Below are positions 1-7,816 of a stretch of DNA of 64,000 nucleotides, piece by piece. Position numbers and translations under genes: made by a program. The notes beneath the pieces are model-generated. The model did no database searches and had not been told where the DNA came from. It saw only the letters and a list, made by a program, of their open reading frames with translations. The first letter of the stretch is position 1; every line of letters begins with the position of its first letter. Source of the stretch: Cellulomonas sp. ES6 (GTDB taxonomy: Bacteria > Actinomycetota > Actinomycetes > Actinomycetales > Cellulomonadaceae); contig NZ_CP125655.1 of NCBI RefSeq assembly GCF_030053835.1, forward strand, positions 62,001 to 126,000, given 5' to 3'.

Positions 1-34
1 GCCCCGTCAGGGCGGTGGCGAGGGCGGCGGGCAC
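1..34 (-). CDS. Possible 5' end of a gene running off the left edge
   Basis: A GTG at position 34 on the minus strand opens a reading frame VPAALATALTG that leaves the window. A TACCGT hexamer (complement of 41-46) lies 6 nt upstream, the spacing of a leaderless actinobacterial transcript. The short hydrophobic start would suit a membrane or exported protein. Only 11 codons are visible, so this is a weak call. Confidence 0.2.
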   Translation of the reverse strand, partial: MPAALATALTG

Positions 35-151
35 GCGCCGACGGTAGGCGCGCGCGCCCGCATCAGTCCAACGACTGTCCGCGATGCTCCATCAGCGCGA
101 CTGATGCACGACGTGGGCCGGAGGTCCCGCTGACGCACGGGGCGGGCGGGG

Positions 152-182
152 TCTACTGTTCATACTGCATATGAACAGTAGA
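152..182. promoter_or_regulatory. Perfect 12-bp inverted repeat, probable GntR operator
   Basis: TCTACTGTTCAT (152-163) and its exact reverse complement ATGAACAGTAGA (171-182) flank a 7-nt spacer. The repeat sits directly upstream of the GntR gene and swallows the in-frame ATG at 171, which argues that ATG is operator rather than start. GntR/YtrA regulators commonly repress their own ABC-transporter operon from such sites; autorepression here is inferred. Confidence 0.7.
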
Positions 183-194
183 GGAGGTGGCTCC

Positions 195-584
195 GTGCGG
201 ATCGTGGTCTCCAACAGCGCCGACGCGCCGCTGTACGAGCAGGTCGCCGAGCAGATCAAGGTCGCGGTGCTCGCGGGCGACCTGCACGACGGCGACGCGC
301 TGCCGTCCGTCCGGGCGCTGGCCCGCGACCTGCGGATCTCCGTCATCACCACCACGCGGGCGTACGCCGAGCTCGAGGCCGCCGGCTTCATCACGACCGT
401 CCCCGGCAAGGGCGCGTACGTGCTGCCGGTGGACACCGCGCTGGTCCGCGAGCAGGTGCTGCGCCGCGTCGAGGACGCCCTCGGCGCGGCCGCCGACGCC
501 GCCCGGCTCGCGGGCGTGGACCGGGACGGCCTGGTCGAGATGCTCGACGTCGTGCTCGCCGAGGCCGAGGGGGCCCGGCGGTGA
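195..584 (+). CDS. GntR-family (YtrA-like) transcriptional regulator
   Basis: A short 129-residue regulator: an N-terminal winged helix-turn-helix (PLYEQVAEQIKVAVLAG, then LPSVRALARDLRISVITT) and a short helical C-terminus with no large effector domain. This is the architecture of the YtrA subgroup, which controls adjacent ABC transporters. I chose GTG 195 because GAGGAGG (181-187) lies 7 nt upstream; the longer ATG start at 171 is inside the palindromic operator. The stop overlaps the start of the ABC ATPase gene by 4 bases, so regulator, ATPase and permease form one operon. The ligand is unknown; relatives respond to cell-envelope stress. Confidence 0.9.
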   Translation: MRIVVSNSADAPLYEQVAEQIKVAVLAGDLHDGDALPSVRALARDLRISVITTTRAYAELEAAGFITTVPGKGAYVLPVDTALVREQVLRRVEDALGAAADAARLAGVDRDGLVEMLDVVLAEAEGARR

Positions 585-1450
585 GCGGCGACGCGGTCGT
601 GCTGGACCACGTCACGGTCCCGGTCGGCGCCTTCACCCTCCAGGACGTCAGCCTGCGCCTGCCCACCGGCTACGTCATGGGCCTCGTGGGCCCCAACGGC
701 GCGGGCAAGACGACGACGATCCGCACGCTGCTCGGCATGCTGCGTCCCGCGTCCGGCCGGGTCGAGGTGCTCGGGCGCACGCTGCCCGCGCCGGCGGCAC
801 TACGGCAGGACATCGGGGTCGTCCTCGACCGGCCGAGCCTGGTCGGGGAGTGGCGGCTGCGGGACGTGGAGCGCGCGCTGCGGCCGTTCTACGACCGCTG
901 GGACCCCACGCGGTACACCGGCCTGCTCGCCGAGTTCGAGCTCGACCCCCGGTCGCGGGTCTCCGAGCTCAGCCGCGGCATGACGATGAAGCTCCAGATC
1001 GCCGTGGCGCTGTCGCACGGCGCGCGGCTGCTCGTGCTGGACGAGCCGACCAGCGGCCTCGACCCCGTGTCGCGCGACGACCTGATCGGCATCCTCGGCG
1101 ACTACCTGGTGACGGAGGGCCGCAGCGTGCTGTTCTCCACGCACCTGACCGCGGACCTGGAGCGCATCGCCGACCACCTCACCCTGCTCGCCGGCGGCCG
1201 CGTGCTGCGGACCGGCACGAAGGAGGAGCTGATGGACGCGTACTGCCTGGTGCGGGGCGGTCCCGACGACCTGCCGCCCGACGGCCTGGTCCCGCTGCTC
1301 GGCGCCCGGCGCACCGGGGTGTGCGTGGAGGCGCTCGTGGCGGCCGACGACGTGCCGCTGCTGGGGACCGGCGTGGTGGTGGAGCGCCCGACGCTCGACC
1401 AGATCGTCGTGCACCTCGGGGCGCGCCGCCGGACGGCGGTGCCGGCGTGA
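581..1450 (+). CDS. ABC transporter ATP-binding protein
   Basis: The 289-residue ATPase subunit of a two-gene ABC exporter. It carries Walker A GPNGAGKTT (about residues 37-45), a degenerate signature (SELSRGMTMKLQ), Walker B LLVLDEPTSGLD near residue 150 and a switch histidine in STHL. The GTG start overlaps the GntR stop (GTGA) and the stop overlaps the permease start in the same way, so the three are translationally coupled. YtrB/BcrA-type ATPases drive export of peptides or lipids; nothing here fixes the substrate. Confidence 0.9.
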   Translation: MSGDAVVLDHVTVPVGAFTLQDVSLRLPTGYVMGLVGPNGAGKTTTIRTLLGMLRPASGRVEVLGRTLPAPAALRQDIGVVLDRPSLVGEWRLRDVERALRPFYDRWDPTRYTGLLAEFELDPRSRVSELSRGMTMKLQIAVALSHGARLLVLDEPTSGLDPVSRDDLIGILGDYLVTEGRSVLFSTHLTADLERIADHLTLLAGGRVLRTGTKEELMDAYCLVRGGPDDLPPDGLVPLLGARRTGVCVEALVAADDVPLLGTGVVVERPTLDQIVVHLGARRRTAVPA

Positions 1451-2163
1451 GCGCCCGGGAGGTCGGGGCCGCTCTCGGGCTGGACCTGCGGACCGTCCGG
1501 CCGTTCGCCCGCCAGCTCGTGCCGCTGGCCGGCGCGGTCGGCGTCATCGCCGTCGTCGCCGGCCGGCCGCAGGCGGTCGTGCTCGCCGGTGCGGTGTTCG
1601 CCGCCCTCGGCGCGTCCTACCCGTTCGCGATCGGCGAGCGGGACGGGCTCGACACGCTGCGCGCCGTGCTGCCCGTCGGACGGGGGACGCTGGTCGCCGG
1701 GCGCTACGCGTTCACGCTGGTGCTGTACCTCGCCGCCGCGCTGGTCGCGGTGCCGCTCGCGGTGCTGGGGGCCGAGATGCGCGACGTCGTCGTGCAGACC
1801 TCGCCGGGGGACGTCGCGACGTCCGTCGCCGTCGGGTTCGGCGTGTACGCGCTGCTCGCCGGGACGCAGCTGCCGGTCTACTACGCGCTCGGCTACACGC
1901 GCGGGCGGATGGTCGCCATCGTGCCGCTCGTCCTGCTGTGCAGCGCCGCCGGCGCGGCGGTGAGCGTGCTCGGCGACCGGCTGCCGGACCTCGACGCCTG
2001 GCTCGCGCGCTCGACGGACCGGCTCGCCCCGCTGGCCCTCGTGACGGGGGCAGCCGTGCTCGCGGCGTCGGCCGCGGTCTCGTGGCGGGCCGACCGGCGG
2101 CGCTGGGAGCGTGCCGGCGGACCCGGGGGCCGCGGACGCGGGGGAGCCGGGGGCGCGCGGTAG
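1447..2163 (+). CDS. ABC-2 type transporter permease
   Basis: A 238-residue membrane protein with about five or six hydrophobic helices (for example GAVGVIAVVAG, FTLVLYLAAALVAVPLAVLG, GVYALLAGTQLPVYYALGY, ALVTGAAVLAASAAV). The sequence YPFAIGERDGLDTLRAVLPV after the second helix is typical of small ABC-2 permeases paired with YtrA-type regulators. It overlaps the ATPase gene by 4 bases. The C-terminus is a Gly/Arg-rich cytoplasmic tail. A homodimer with two ATPase copies is the expected assembly. Substrate unknown. Confidence 0.85.
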   Translation: MSAREVGAALGLDLRTVRPFARQLVPLAGAVGVIAVVAGRPQAVVLAGAVFAALGASYPFAIGERDGLDTLRAVLPVGRGTLVAGRYAFTLVLYLAAALVAVPLAVLGAEMRDVVVQTSPGDVATSVAVGFGVYALLAGTQLPVYYALGYTRGRMVAIVPLVLLCSAAGAAVSVLGDRLPDLDAWLARSTDRLAPLALVTGAAVLAASAAVSWRADRRRWERAGGPGGRGRGGAGGAR

Positions 2164-2175
2164 CGTGGCGCCACC

Positions 2176-3060
2176 ATGCCGGACGTCGACCTGCCCCAGC
2201 TCCGCGCGCTGCTCGCCGTCGTGGACGAGGGGTCGTTCGAGGGCGCCGCGCACGCCCTGCACCTGACGCAGTCCGCGGTCAGCCAGCGGATCCGGGCGCT
2301 CGAGACCGCCGTCGGCCAGGTGCTGGTCCGCCGCACCCGGCCCGCCGGCGTGACCGAGGCCGGCGCCGTCTACCTGCGCCTGGCCCGGCAGGTGCTCGGG
2401 CTGACGGCGGAGGCGCGCGCCGCGGTGAGCGCCACCCCCGGCCCGGGGCGTCCGGTGCTGCCAGTGGCCGTGAACGCGGACTCGCTCGGCACCTGGGTGC
2501 TGCCCGCGCTCGCGCCGCTGGCCGACGAGGTGCGGTTCGAGCTGCACCGCGAGGACCAGGACCACTCGGCGGACCTGCTGCGCGACGGCGTGGTGGTCGC
2601 CGCGATCACCACGGCCGCCCGCCCGGTCCAGGGCTGCACGTCCCACCGGCTCGGCGTGCTGCGGTACCGGCCCGTGGTGGCCGCCGCGCGCGTCGTGACC
2701 GACTTCCCGGACGGCCCGACCCCCGAGGCGCTCGCCGCCGCCCCGCTGGTGGTGTTCGACCGCAAGGACGACCTGCAGGACCGCTACCTGCGCGAGCGCG
2801 GCGTCGACCCGGCCGTCCCTCCCCGCCACCACGTGCCGGCCACCGCGGACTTCGCGCTCGCGGTCCGGCTCGGGTTCGGCTGGGGTCTGCTGCCCGAGGC
2901 GGACGCCGCGGCGGGCGAGCGGGAGGGCGTGCTCGTGGACCTCGACCCGGGGCGCCACGTGGACGTGACGCTGTACTGGCAGCAGTGGACGCTGCCGACC
3001 GCCGCCCTGCGCCGCACCGGCGACGCGGTGCGCGAGGCCGCGGCGGCCGCCCTGCGCTGA
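2176..3060 (+). CDS. argP: LysR-family regulator, ArgP type
   Basis: This 294-residue protein has the N-terminal HTH LPQLRALLAVVDEGSFEGAAHALHLTQSAVSQRIRALE, close to ArgP/IciA and LysG, followed by a LysR substrate-binding domain. ArgP senses lysine and arginine and usually activates a neighbouring LysE/ArgO exporter. No exporter is present on either side here, so its target must lie elsewhere or it regulates in trans. TAGCGT (2161-2166) 9 nt before the ATG could be the -10 of a very short leader. The gene ends in a strong convergent terminator. Confidence 0.85.
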   Translation: MPDVDLPQLRALLAVVDEGSFEGAAHALHLTQSAVSQRIRALETAVGQVLVRRTRPAGVTEAGAVYLRLARQVLGLTAEARAAVSATPGPGRPVLPVAVNADSLGTWVLPALAPLADEVRFELHREDQDHSADLLRDGVVVAAITTAARPVQGCTSHRLGVLRYRPVVAAARVVTDFPDGPTPEALAAAPLVVFDRKDDLQDRYLRERGVDPAVPPRHHVPATADFALAVRLGFGWGLLPEADAAAGEREGVLVDLDPGRHVDVTLYWQQWTLPTAALRRTGDAVREAAAAALR

Positions 3061-3110
3061 CGCCGGCGGCGCGGGTGCGGCCCGTGAGCACCGCACCCGC
3101 GCCGCCGGCG
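3061..3110. terminator. Bidirectional terminator between argP and PTS EIIA
   Basis: Two perfectly complementary 20-bp arms (3061-3080 and 3091-3110) with a 10-nt loop fill the gap between convergent genes. No T-run follows, as is usual in high-GC actinobacteria. Confidence 0.8.
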
Positions 3111-3121
3111 CCACCCGCCCG

Positions 3122-3559
3122 TCAGGCCGGCTCGACCTCCGCGAGGATCCCCGCGAGGGCCTCCCGCGTCGTGGCGTCGAGCACCCGCTGCACCCGCTCC
3201 GCGTCGGTGAACACCAGCGCGATCCGGGACAGCAGCTCCAGGTGCTCCCCGCCCGCGCCCGCGATGCCGACCACCACGCGCACGGGGTTGCCGTCCCAGT
3301 CGACCGGCTGCTCGTACCGGACCAGGGAGATCGCGGACCGCCGGATGCGGCCCTTCGCCTCCTCGGTGCCGTGCGGGATGGCGAGGTGGCTGCCCATGTA
3401 CGTCGAGACGGTCCGCTCGCGGTCGAGCATCGCGTCCACGTACTCCGGCTCCACCGCGCCGGACGCCACGAGCAGGCCGCCCGCCTCGCGGATCGCCTCC
3501 TCCTTCGTGGTCGCCCGCCCCGCCGGGACGATCAGGTCGTCGCTGAGCACGGCGTTCAC
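3122..3559 (-). CDS. PTS mannitol-type EIIA component
   Basis: A 145-residue cytoplasmic phosphotransferase domain of the fructose/mannitol family. The phospho-acceptor histidine is His63 in LAIPHGT. It takes phosphate from HPr and passes it to the EIIB cysteine of the neighbouring EIICB. The GTG start at 3559 overlaps the EIICB stop (GTGA), showing coupling and excluding longer starts that would run into EIICB. It is the last gene of a minus-strand polyol operon. Confidence 0.9.
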   Translation of the reverse strand: MNAVLSDDLIVPAGRATTKEEAIREAGGLLVASGAVEPEYVDAMLDRERTVSTYMGSHLAIPHGTEEAKGRIRRSAISLVRYEQPVDWDGNPVRVVVGIAGAGGEHLELLSRIALVFTDAERVQRVLDATTREALAGILAEVEPA

Positions 3560-5169
3560 GACTGGGTCCTCTCCGCCGCCTGCGCCTCGCGCACGACGTC
3601 GTCGTAGACCGGGCTGCTGAGGAAGTTGTCCACCGAGACGTGCCGGGCGGACGGGGCGTGCCGCCGGGCCCGGTCCGTCAGCTCGCGCTGCGTGATGACC
3701 AGGTCGACGTCGTCCTCGAGCTGCGCGACGGCCCGGTTGACCACGGTGATGTCGCCGCGGCCCGCCTTCTTGAGCTTGTCGCGCAGGATGCTGGCCCCCA
3801 TCGCGGACGACCCCATGCCGGCGTCGCACGCGAACACGATCGACCGCAGCGGCCGGTCGGGGAGCGCGTCGCCGCCGACCGCGGGGGTCGCACCGGAGAC
3901 CGGCGCGGCCTGGGTGGCCAGCGCGCCGAGCGCCGAGGACGACTTGCCCTTGTTCGCCTCGGTCTGCGCGATCGCCGCCTCGAGGTCCCCGCCGCCCGCC
4001 GCGAGGTCCCGCTTGCGGGACGCCCGCAGGATCACGGCCGAGACCAGGAACGTCACGGCGAACGACAGCACCACCGACAGGACGACACCGACGTACGAGT
4101 CCCGTGGCGTCGCCGCGAGCACCGCGAGGATCGACCCCGGTGCGGCCGGCCCGCGCAGGCCCGAGCCGAACACGACGTTCGTCGCGATGCCCGTGGCGCC
4201 GCCCGCGATCGCCGCGAGGATCAGCGCCGGCTTCATGAGCACGAACGGGAAGTAGACCTCGTGGATGCCGCCGATGAACTGCACGACGGCCGCGCCCGGG
4301 GCGGACATCCGCGCCGCGCCGACGCCGAACACGGTGTACGCCATGAGGATCCCGAGGCCGGGGCCCGGGTTGGCCTCCACCAGGAACAGCAGCGACTTGC
4401 CGGACTCCACGACCTCCTGCGCGCCGAGGGGCACCAGGACGCCGTTGCCGATGGCGTTGTTGAGGAACAGCACCTTCGCCGGCTCGACGATCACCGACAT
4501 CAGCGGCAGCAGGTGGTTGTCCGCCATCCAGGAGACGATGCTCCCCAGCCAGCTCGACACCTGCGTGATGATCGGCGCGAACCCGAAGAACGCCCCGACC
4601 GCCATCGCGGCACCGAGGATGCCCGCGGAGAACATGTCGACGAGCATCTCGAAGCCCGGCTTGATCTTGCCGGCCCACAGGGAGTCGACCTTCTTCATGA
4701 CCCAGGCCGACAGCGGGCCGACCACCATGGCGCCGAGGAACATCGGCACCGTGGAGCCGGTGATCATGCCGACCGCCACGATGGACGCGACGACGCCGCC
4801 GCGCTCCTTGTAGACGATGCGGCCACCGGCGTTGGCGATGAGGATCGGCAGCAGGTAGGTCACCATCGGGCCGACGAGCCCCAGGTACTGCCGGAACGTC
4901 GTCCCGTCGTCGGCCTGCGCGAGCTGGGTGGCGGCGCCCTGCCAGCTCATCGCGTCGGCGTTCCCGAAGCCCCCGAGGATGCCGTTGGGCGTCCAGCCCA
5001 CGGCGATGAACATCGAGGTGATGAGCCCCCACGCCAGGAAGGCGGGGAGGTTCGGCATGATCATCGCGCTGAGGAACGCGCCGAACCGCTGGATGCGGAC
5101 CTGCGCCTGCTTGGCGCGCGTCGGGCTCGTGGCGCCCGGGGCGGCTGTGGTCGCGGACACGGTCGTCAC
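3556..5169 (-). CDS. mtlA: PTS mannitol-family EIICB permease
   Basis: A 537-residue membrane permease fused to its EIIB domain, comparable to MtlA without EIIA. The N-terminal two thirds is the EIIC channel with about eight membrane segments and the conserved loop GGIHEVYFPFVLMKP near residue 300. A hydrophilic linker leads to EIIB, whose phospho-cysteine lies in FACDAGMGSSAMG near residue 445. It imports and phosphorylates a polyol, probably mannitol, although the partner dehydrogenase is not MtlD, so another hexitol or pentitol is possible. EIIA follows with a 4-base overlap. Confidence 0.88.
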   Translation of the reverse strand: MTTVSATTAAPGATSPTRAKQAQVRIQRFGAFLSAMIMPNLPAFLAWGLITSMFIAVGWTPNGILGGFGNADAMSWQGAATQLAQADDGTTFRQYLGLVGPMVTYLLPILIANAGGRIVYKERGGVVASIVAVGMITGSTVPMFLGAMVVGPLSAWVMKKVDSLWAGKIKPGFEMLVDMFSAGILGAAMAVGAFFGFAPIITQVSSWLGSIVSWMADNHLLPLMSVIVEPAKVLFLNNAIGNGVLVPLGAQEVVESGKSLLFLVEANPGPGLGILMAYTVFGVGAARMSAPGAAVVQFIGGIHEVYFPFVLMKPALILAAIAGGATGIATNVVFGSGLRGPAAPGSILAVLAATPRDSYVGVVLSVVLSFAVTFLVSAVILRASRKRDLAAGGGDLEAAIAQTEANKGKSSSALGALATQAAPVSGATPAVGGDALPDRPLRSIVFACDAGMGSSAMGASILRDKLKKAGRGDITVVNRAVAQLEDDVDLVITQRELTDRARRHAPSARHVSVDNFLSSPVYDDVVREAQAAERTQS

Positions 5170-5265
5170 GCCTCCGTCTCGGTGGTCGGCCGGCCCGCGC
5201 GGGCCGGGAGGGAAAGGGTCGTCATTGACCTGCTCCTTGCTGGTCGGGTGCCGGCGCGTGGCCGG

Positions 5266-6306
5266 TCACGGCTCGATGGTGACCTTGATGCCCGCCCCGG
5301 AGCGGACCACGTCGATGCCCTCGGCCACCCGCTCGAGCGGCAGCCTGTGGGTGATGAGGTCCGCGACCGGCACGCTGCCGTCGGCGATGTGCGCCAGGGC
5401 CTGGCGGTTGTGCTCCGGGCTGGAGCCGTTCGCCCCGAACACCGCCAGCTCGCGGTAGTGCACGAGGTTCGAGTCGAACGTGATCGTGGGGCGGTCCTTG
5501 GGCAGGCCGCCGAACAGGCTGAGCCGGCCCTGCGGGGCGAGCATCTGCAGCGCCTGCTCCTGCGCGGCCCCCGAGGCGGCGGCGGTGATGACGACCGACG
5601 GGCCGCGGCCGTCCGTGGCCTCCTTGACGGCGGCGACCGGGTCGACCTCCGACGCGCAGATCGCCGCGTCCGGCTGCACGACCGCCGCCGCGAGGTCGAG
5701 GCGCTCGCGGCTGAGCTCCACGAGCAGCACCTGCTTCGCGCCCCGGGCCCGCGCCAGGCGGACGTGGAGGCAGCCGATGGGCCCGGAGCCGACGACCACG
5801 ACGACGTCGCCGTCGTGCACGTCGATGATCTCCTGGGCGTTGATCGCGCACGCGAACGGCTCGGCGACCGAGGCCTCCGCGTACGAGACGCCCTCGGGGA
5901 TCCGGTTGAGGCCGTCGACCTTGAGCACCTCGCGGGGCACGATCATGTACGGCGCGAACCCGCCGTCGAAGTCGTAGCCCATCGAGACCTGGTTCGGGCA
6001 GATCGTCATGGCGCCGGCGCGGCAGTACTCGCACTCGCCGCACGGGATGGCCGCGATGACCTGCACCCGGTCGCCGGGCGCCCAGCCCTCGACGCCGGCG
6101 CCGACCTCGACCACCTCGCCGGCGATCTCGTGGCCCATGACGCGCGGCGGGCGGATGCGCTGGTGCCCCGACGTAGAGATCTTGACGTCGGTGCCGCACA
6201 TCGACGTCGCACGGACGCGGATCTTGACCTCGCCCTCGCTCGGCGACGGCTCCGGCGCGTCCTCCAGCCGGACGTCACCGGGTGCGTAGAAGCGGAAGAC
6301 CTTCAT
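5266..6306 (-). CDS. Zinc-dependent medium-chain polyol (phosphate) dehydrogenase
   Basis: A 346-residue medium-chain dehydrogenase. Catalytic zinc ligands are Cys37 (MCGTD) and His59/Glu60 (GHE); the structural zinc site is Cys89, Cys92, Cys95 and Cys103; the NAD-binding glycine motif is VVGSGPIG. ATG 6306 has a GAGGAGAG ribosome site just upstream. Lying between a DeoR gene and a polyol PTS, it probably oxidises the imported polyol phosphate to a ketose phosphate, as arabitol-phosphate or sorbitol-type dehydrogenases do. This is not the MtlD family normally paired with MtlA. Substrate is inferred from context only. Confidence 0.85.
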   Translation of the reverse strand: MKVFRFYAPGDVRLEDAPEPSPSEGEVKIRVRATSMCGTDVKISTSGHQRIRPPRVMGHEIAGEVVEVGAGVEGWAPGDRVQVIAAIPCGECEYCRAGAMTICPNQVSMGYDFDGGFAPYMIVPREVLKVDGLNRIPEGVSYAEASVAEPFACAINAQEIIDVHDGDVVVVVGSGPIGCLHVRLARARGAKQVLLVELSRERLDLAAAVVQPDAAICASEVDPVAAVKEATDGRGPSVVITAAASGAAQEQALQMLAPQGRLSLFGGLPKDRPTITFDSNLVHYRELAVFGANGSSPEHNRQALAHIADGSVPVADLITHRLPLERVAEGIDVVRSGAGIKVTIEP

Positions 6307-6353
6307 CTCTCTCCTCGGGTTCGGGGCCGCGCGGGGCGCGTGGCCCTCGGTGG

Positions 6354-7115
6354 TCAGGCCCGCACGACGCGCGGGCCGGCTGTCTCGATCTCGTCGGCGA
6401 GCTCGGGCTCGATGCCGGAGTCGGTGACCACGGCGTCGACCGCCGCGAGCGGGGCGACGCGCGCGAGCTCCGCGCGGCCGACCTTGGTGCGGTCCGCGAG
6501 GACCACCGTGCGGGCGGACGCGGCGACGAACGCGCGTTTGACCGCGGCCTCGGCGAGGTCGGGCGTCGTGAGGCCGTCCTCGACCGTCAGGCCGTTGGTG
6601 CCGAGGAACGCGACGTCGACGCGGACGTCGGCGAGCGCGCGCACGGCCCACGTCCCGACCGCGGCCAGCGTGCGCCGCCGCACGGTCCCGCCCAGCAGGT
6701 GCAGCGTCACGGACGGCAGCGGGGCGAGCACCATCGCGACGGGCAGCGCGTGCGTGACGACGATGAGCTCGCGGTCCGGGGGCAGCAGCTCGGCGAACCG
6801 GACCGTGGTGGTGCCGGCGTCGATGAGCACGGAGCCACCGGCCGGCAGCTCGTCCAGGGCCGCCTTGGCGATCCGCTCCTTCTCGGCGGTCAGCACCTGC
6901 TCGTGCTGGGGGAGGGCGGGCTCGTAGCCCAGGCGCTCCACGGGGACGGCCCCGCCGTGGACGCGTCGCACCAGGCCCATCCGCTCGAGCGCGGTGAGGT
7001 CGCGGCGGACGGTCTCGGCGGTGACGTCGAGCTCGGCGGCGAGCTGCTGCACCTCGACCCGGCCCGCCGCGCGGGCGGTGGTCACGATGAGCTGCTGGCG
7101 TTCGGGCGGGTACAT
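6354..7115 (-). CDS. DeoR-family transcriptional regulator of the PTS operon
   Basis: A 253-residue repressor-type protein: an N-terminal DeoR HTH (ERQQLIVTTARAAGRVEVQQLAAELDVTAETVRRDL) and the DeoR sensor domain starting near VLIDAGTTTVRFAELLP, which binds phosphorylated sugars. First gene of the minus-strand operon, 47 bases upstream of the dehydrogenase. The ATG at 7115 fits the start of the HTH; the ribosome site (GAGGACAGG) is rather far upstream. It likely binds the CGGAGCCAAAC repeats in the divergent region and responds to the polyol phosphate made by the PTS. Confidence 0.88.
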   Translation of the reverse strand: MYPPERQQLIVTTARAAGRVEVQQLAAELDVTAETVRRDLTALERMGLVRRVHGGAVPVERLGYEPALPQHEQVLTAEKERIAKAALDELPAGGSVLIDAGTTTVRFAELLPPDRELIVVTHALPVAMVLAPLPSVTLHLLGGTVRRRTLAAVGTWAVRALADVRVDVAFLGTNGLTVEDGLTTPDLAEAAVKRAFVAASARTVVLADRTKVGRAELARVAPLAAVDAVVTDSGIEPELADEIETAGPRVVRA

Positions 7116-7211
7116 GACGTCGACGTCCTGTCCTCGGGGTGGGTGCGGTCGGTGCCCGCACCGCGACATCGCTGTCGCGCGAGTCACACTCTGGCAACAG
7201 CACAGGCCCGA

Positions 7212-7266
7212 AGTCAACACGAACACAGAAATCCGGAGCCAAACGGGCATACATACGGAGCCAAAC
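7212..7266. promoter_or_regulatory. Divergent control region with two direct repeats
   Basis: CGGAGCCAAAC occurs at 7234-7244 and again at 7256-7266, a 22-bp (two helical turns) period. On the minus strand these read GTTTGGCTCCG, and TGTGTTCGTGTTGA lies nearby, resembling T/G-rich DeoR-type operators. TTGACT (complement of 7212-7217) could be a -35 for the DeoR operon, without a convincing -10. Assignment to the DeoR protein is inferred. Confidence 0.45.
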
Positions 7267-7328
7267 ACAGGGCGCGACGCGACCGGACCGGGAACACGGG
7301 GGTGCCCCGCGGCGTTGTACGGGGCGGT

Positions 7329-7745
7329 ATGAAGAAGCGATACGAGGACCTCGAGCAGGACGACGGCACCGTCGTGCGCTACCAGCGCCACGACAACGGC
7401 GGCGGGCTCGTCGCCAAGGGAGCCGTCGTCGACGACAGCGCCTACGTCGCCGACACGGCGTGGGTGGACCCCGGGGCGCGCGTGGAGGCCCGCGCGCGCA
7501 TCGGCCAGCACTGCTGGGTGGAGCCCGGCGCCCGCGTGGAGGTGGCCGCGACCGTCGGCTCGCACGCCCACGTCGGCCGCGGAGCCAGCGTCGGCGCGGG
7601 ATCGACCGTCGGCACCCGCAGCGACGTCGGCGCCGAGGCGCGCCTGGAGCCCCGCGCGGTGGTCGAGCCCGAGACGCGGGTCGCGCCCGGCTCCGTCGTG
7701 CGCGGCGGCACCCCGCGGCGGCTCGACCGGCACCTGGTCGCGTAG
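7329..7745 (+). CDS. Hexapeptide-repeat (left-handed beta-helix) protein
   Basis: This 138-residue protein has a short charged N-terminus (MKKRYEDLEQDDGTVVRYQRHD) followed by about 14 hexapeptide-like rungs with V/A at every sixth position (AKGAVV DDSAYV ADTAWV DPGARV and so on). It folds predictably as a left-handed beta-helix like transferases or gamma-carbonic anhydrase relatives, but I see no catalytic signature, and it ends without the usual C-terminal helix. It is divergent from the DeoR gene across the shared control region. Function unknown. Confidence 0.75.
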   Translation: MKKRYEDLEQDDGTVVRYQRHDNGGGLVAKGAVVDDSAYVADTAWVDPGARVEARARIGQHCWVEPGARVEVAATVGSHAHVGRGASVGAGSTVGTRSDVGAEARLEPRAVVEPETRVAPGSVVRGGTPRRLDRHLVA

Positions 7746-7816
7746 CCCGCCCGCAGCAGGCGCGCACCCGCCGCACCCGCCGCGCGGCCGGCGCGGGCCC
7801 GGCCGATACTGGGGCG

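Noticed and set aside
1102..3114. Very long open frames antisense to argP and the ABC genes (and similar throughout)
   Set aside because: Low stop frequency in GC-rich DNA creates long shadow frames; these have Arg/Ala/Pro/Gly-rich translations without family motifs and overlap clear genes.
7380..7720. Tandem repeat or CRISPR-like pattern
   Set aside because: The periodicity is the 18-base coding pattern of hexapeptide rungs, not identical repeats with spacers.
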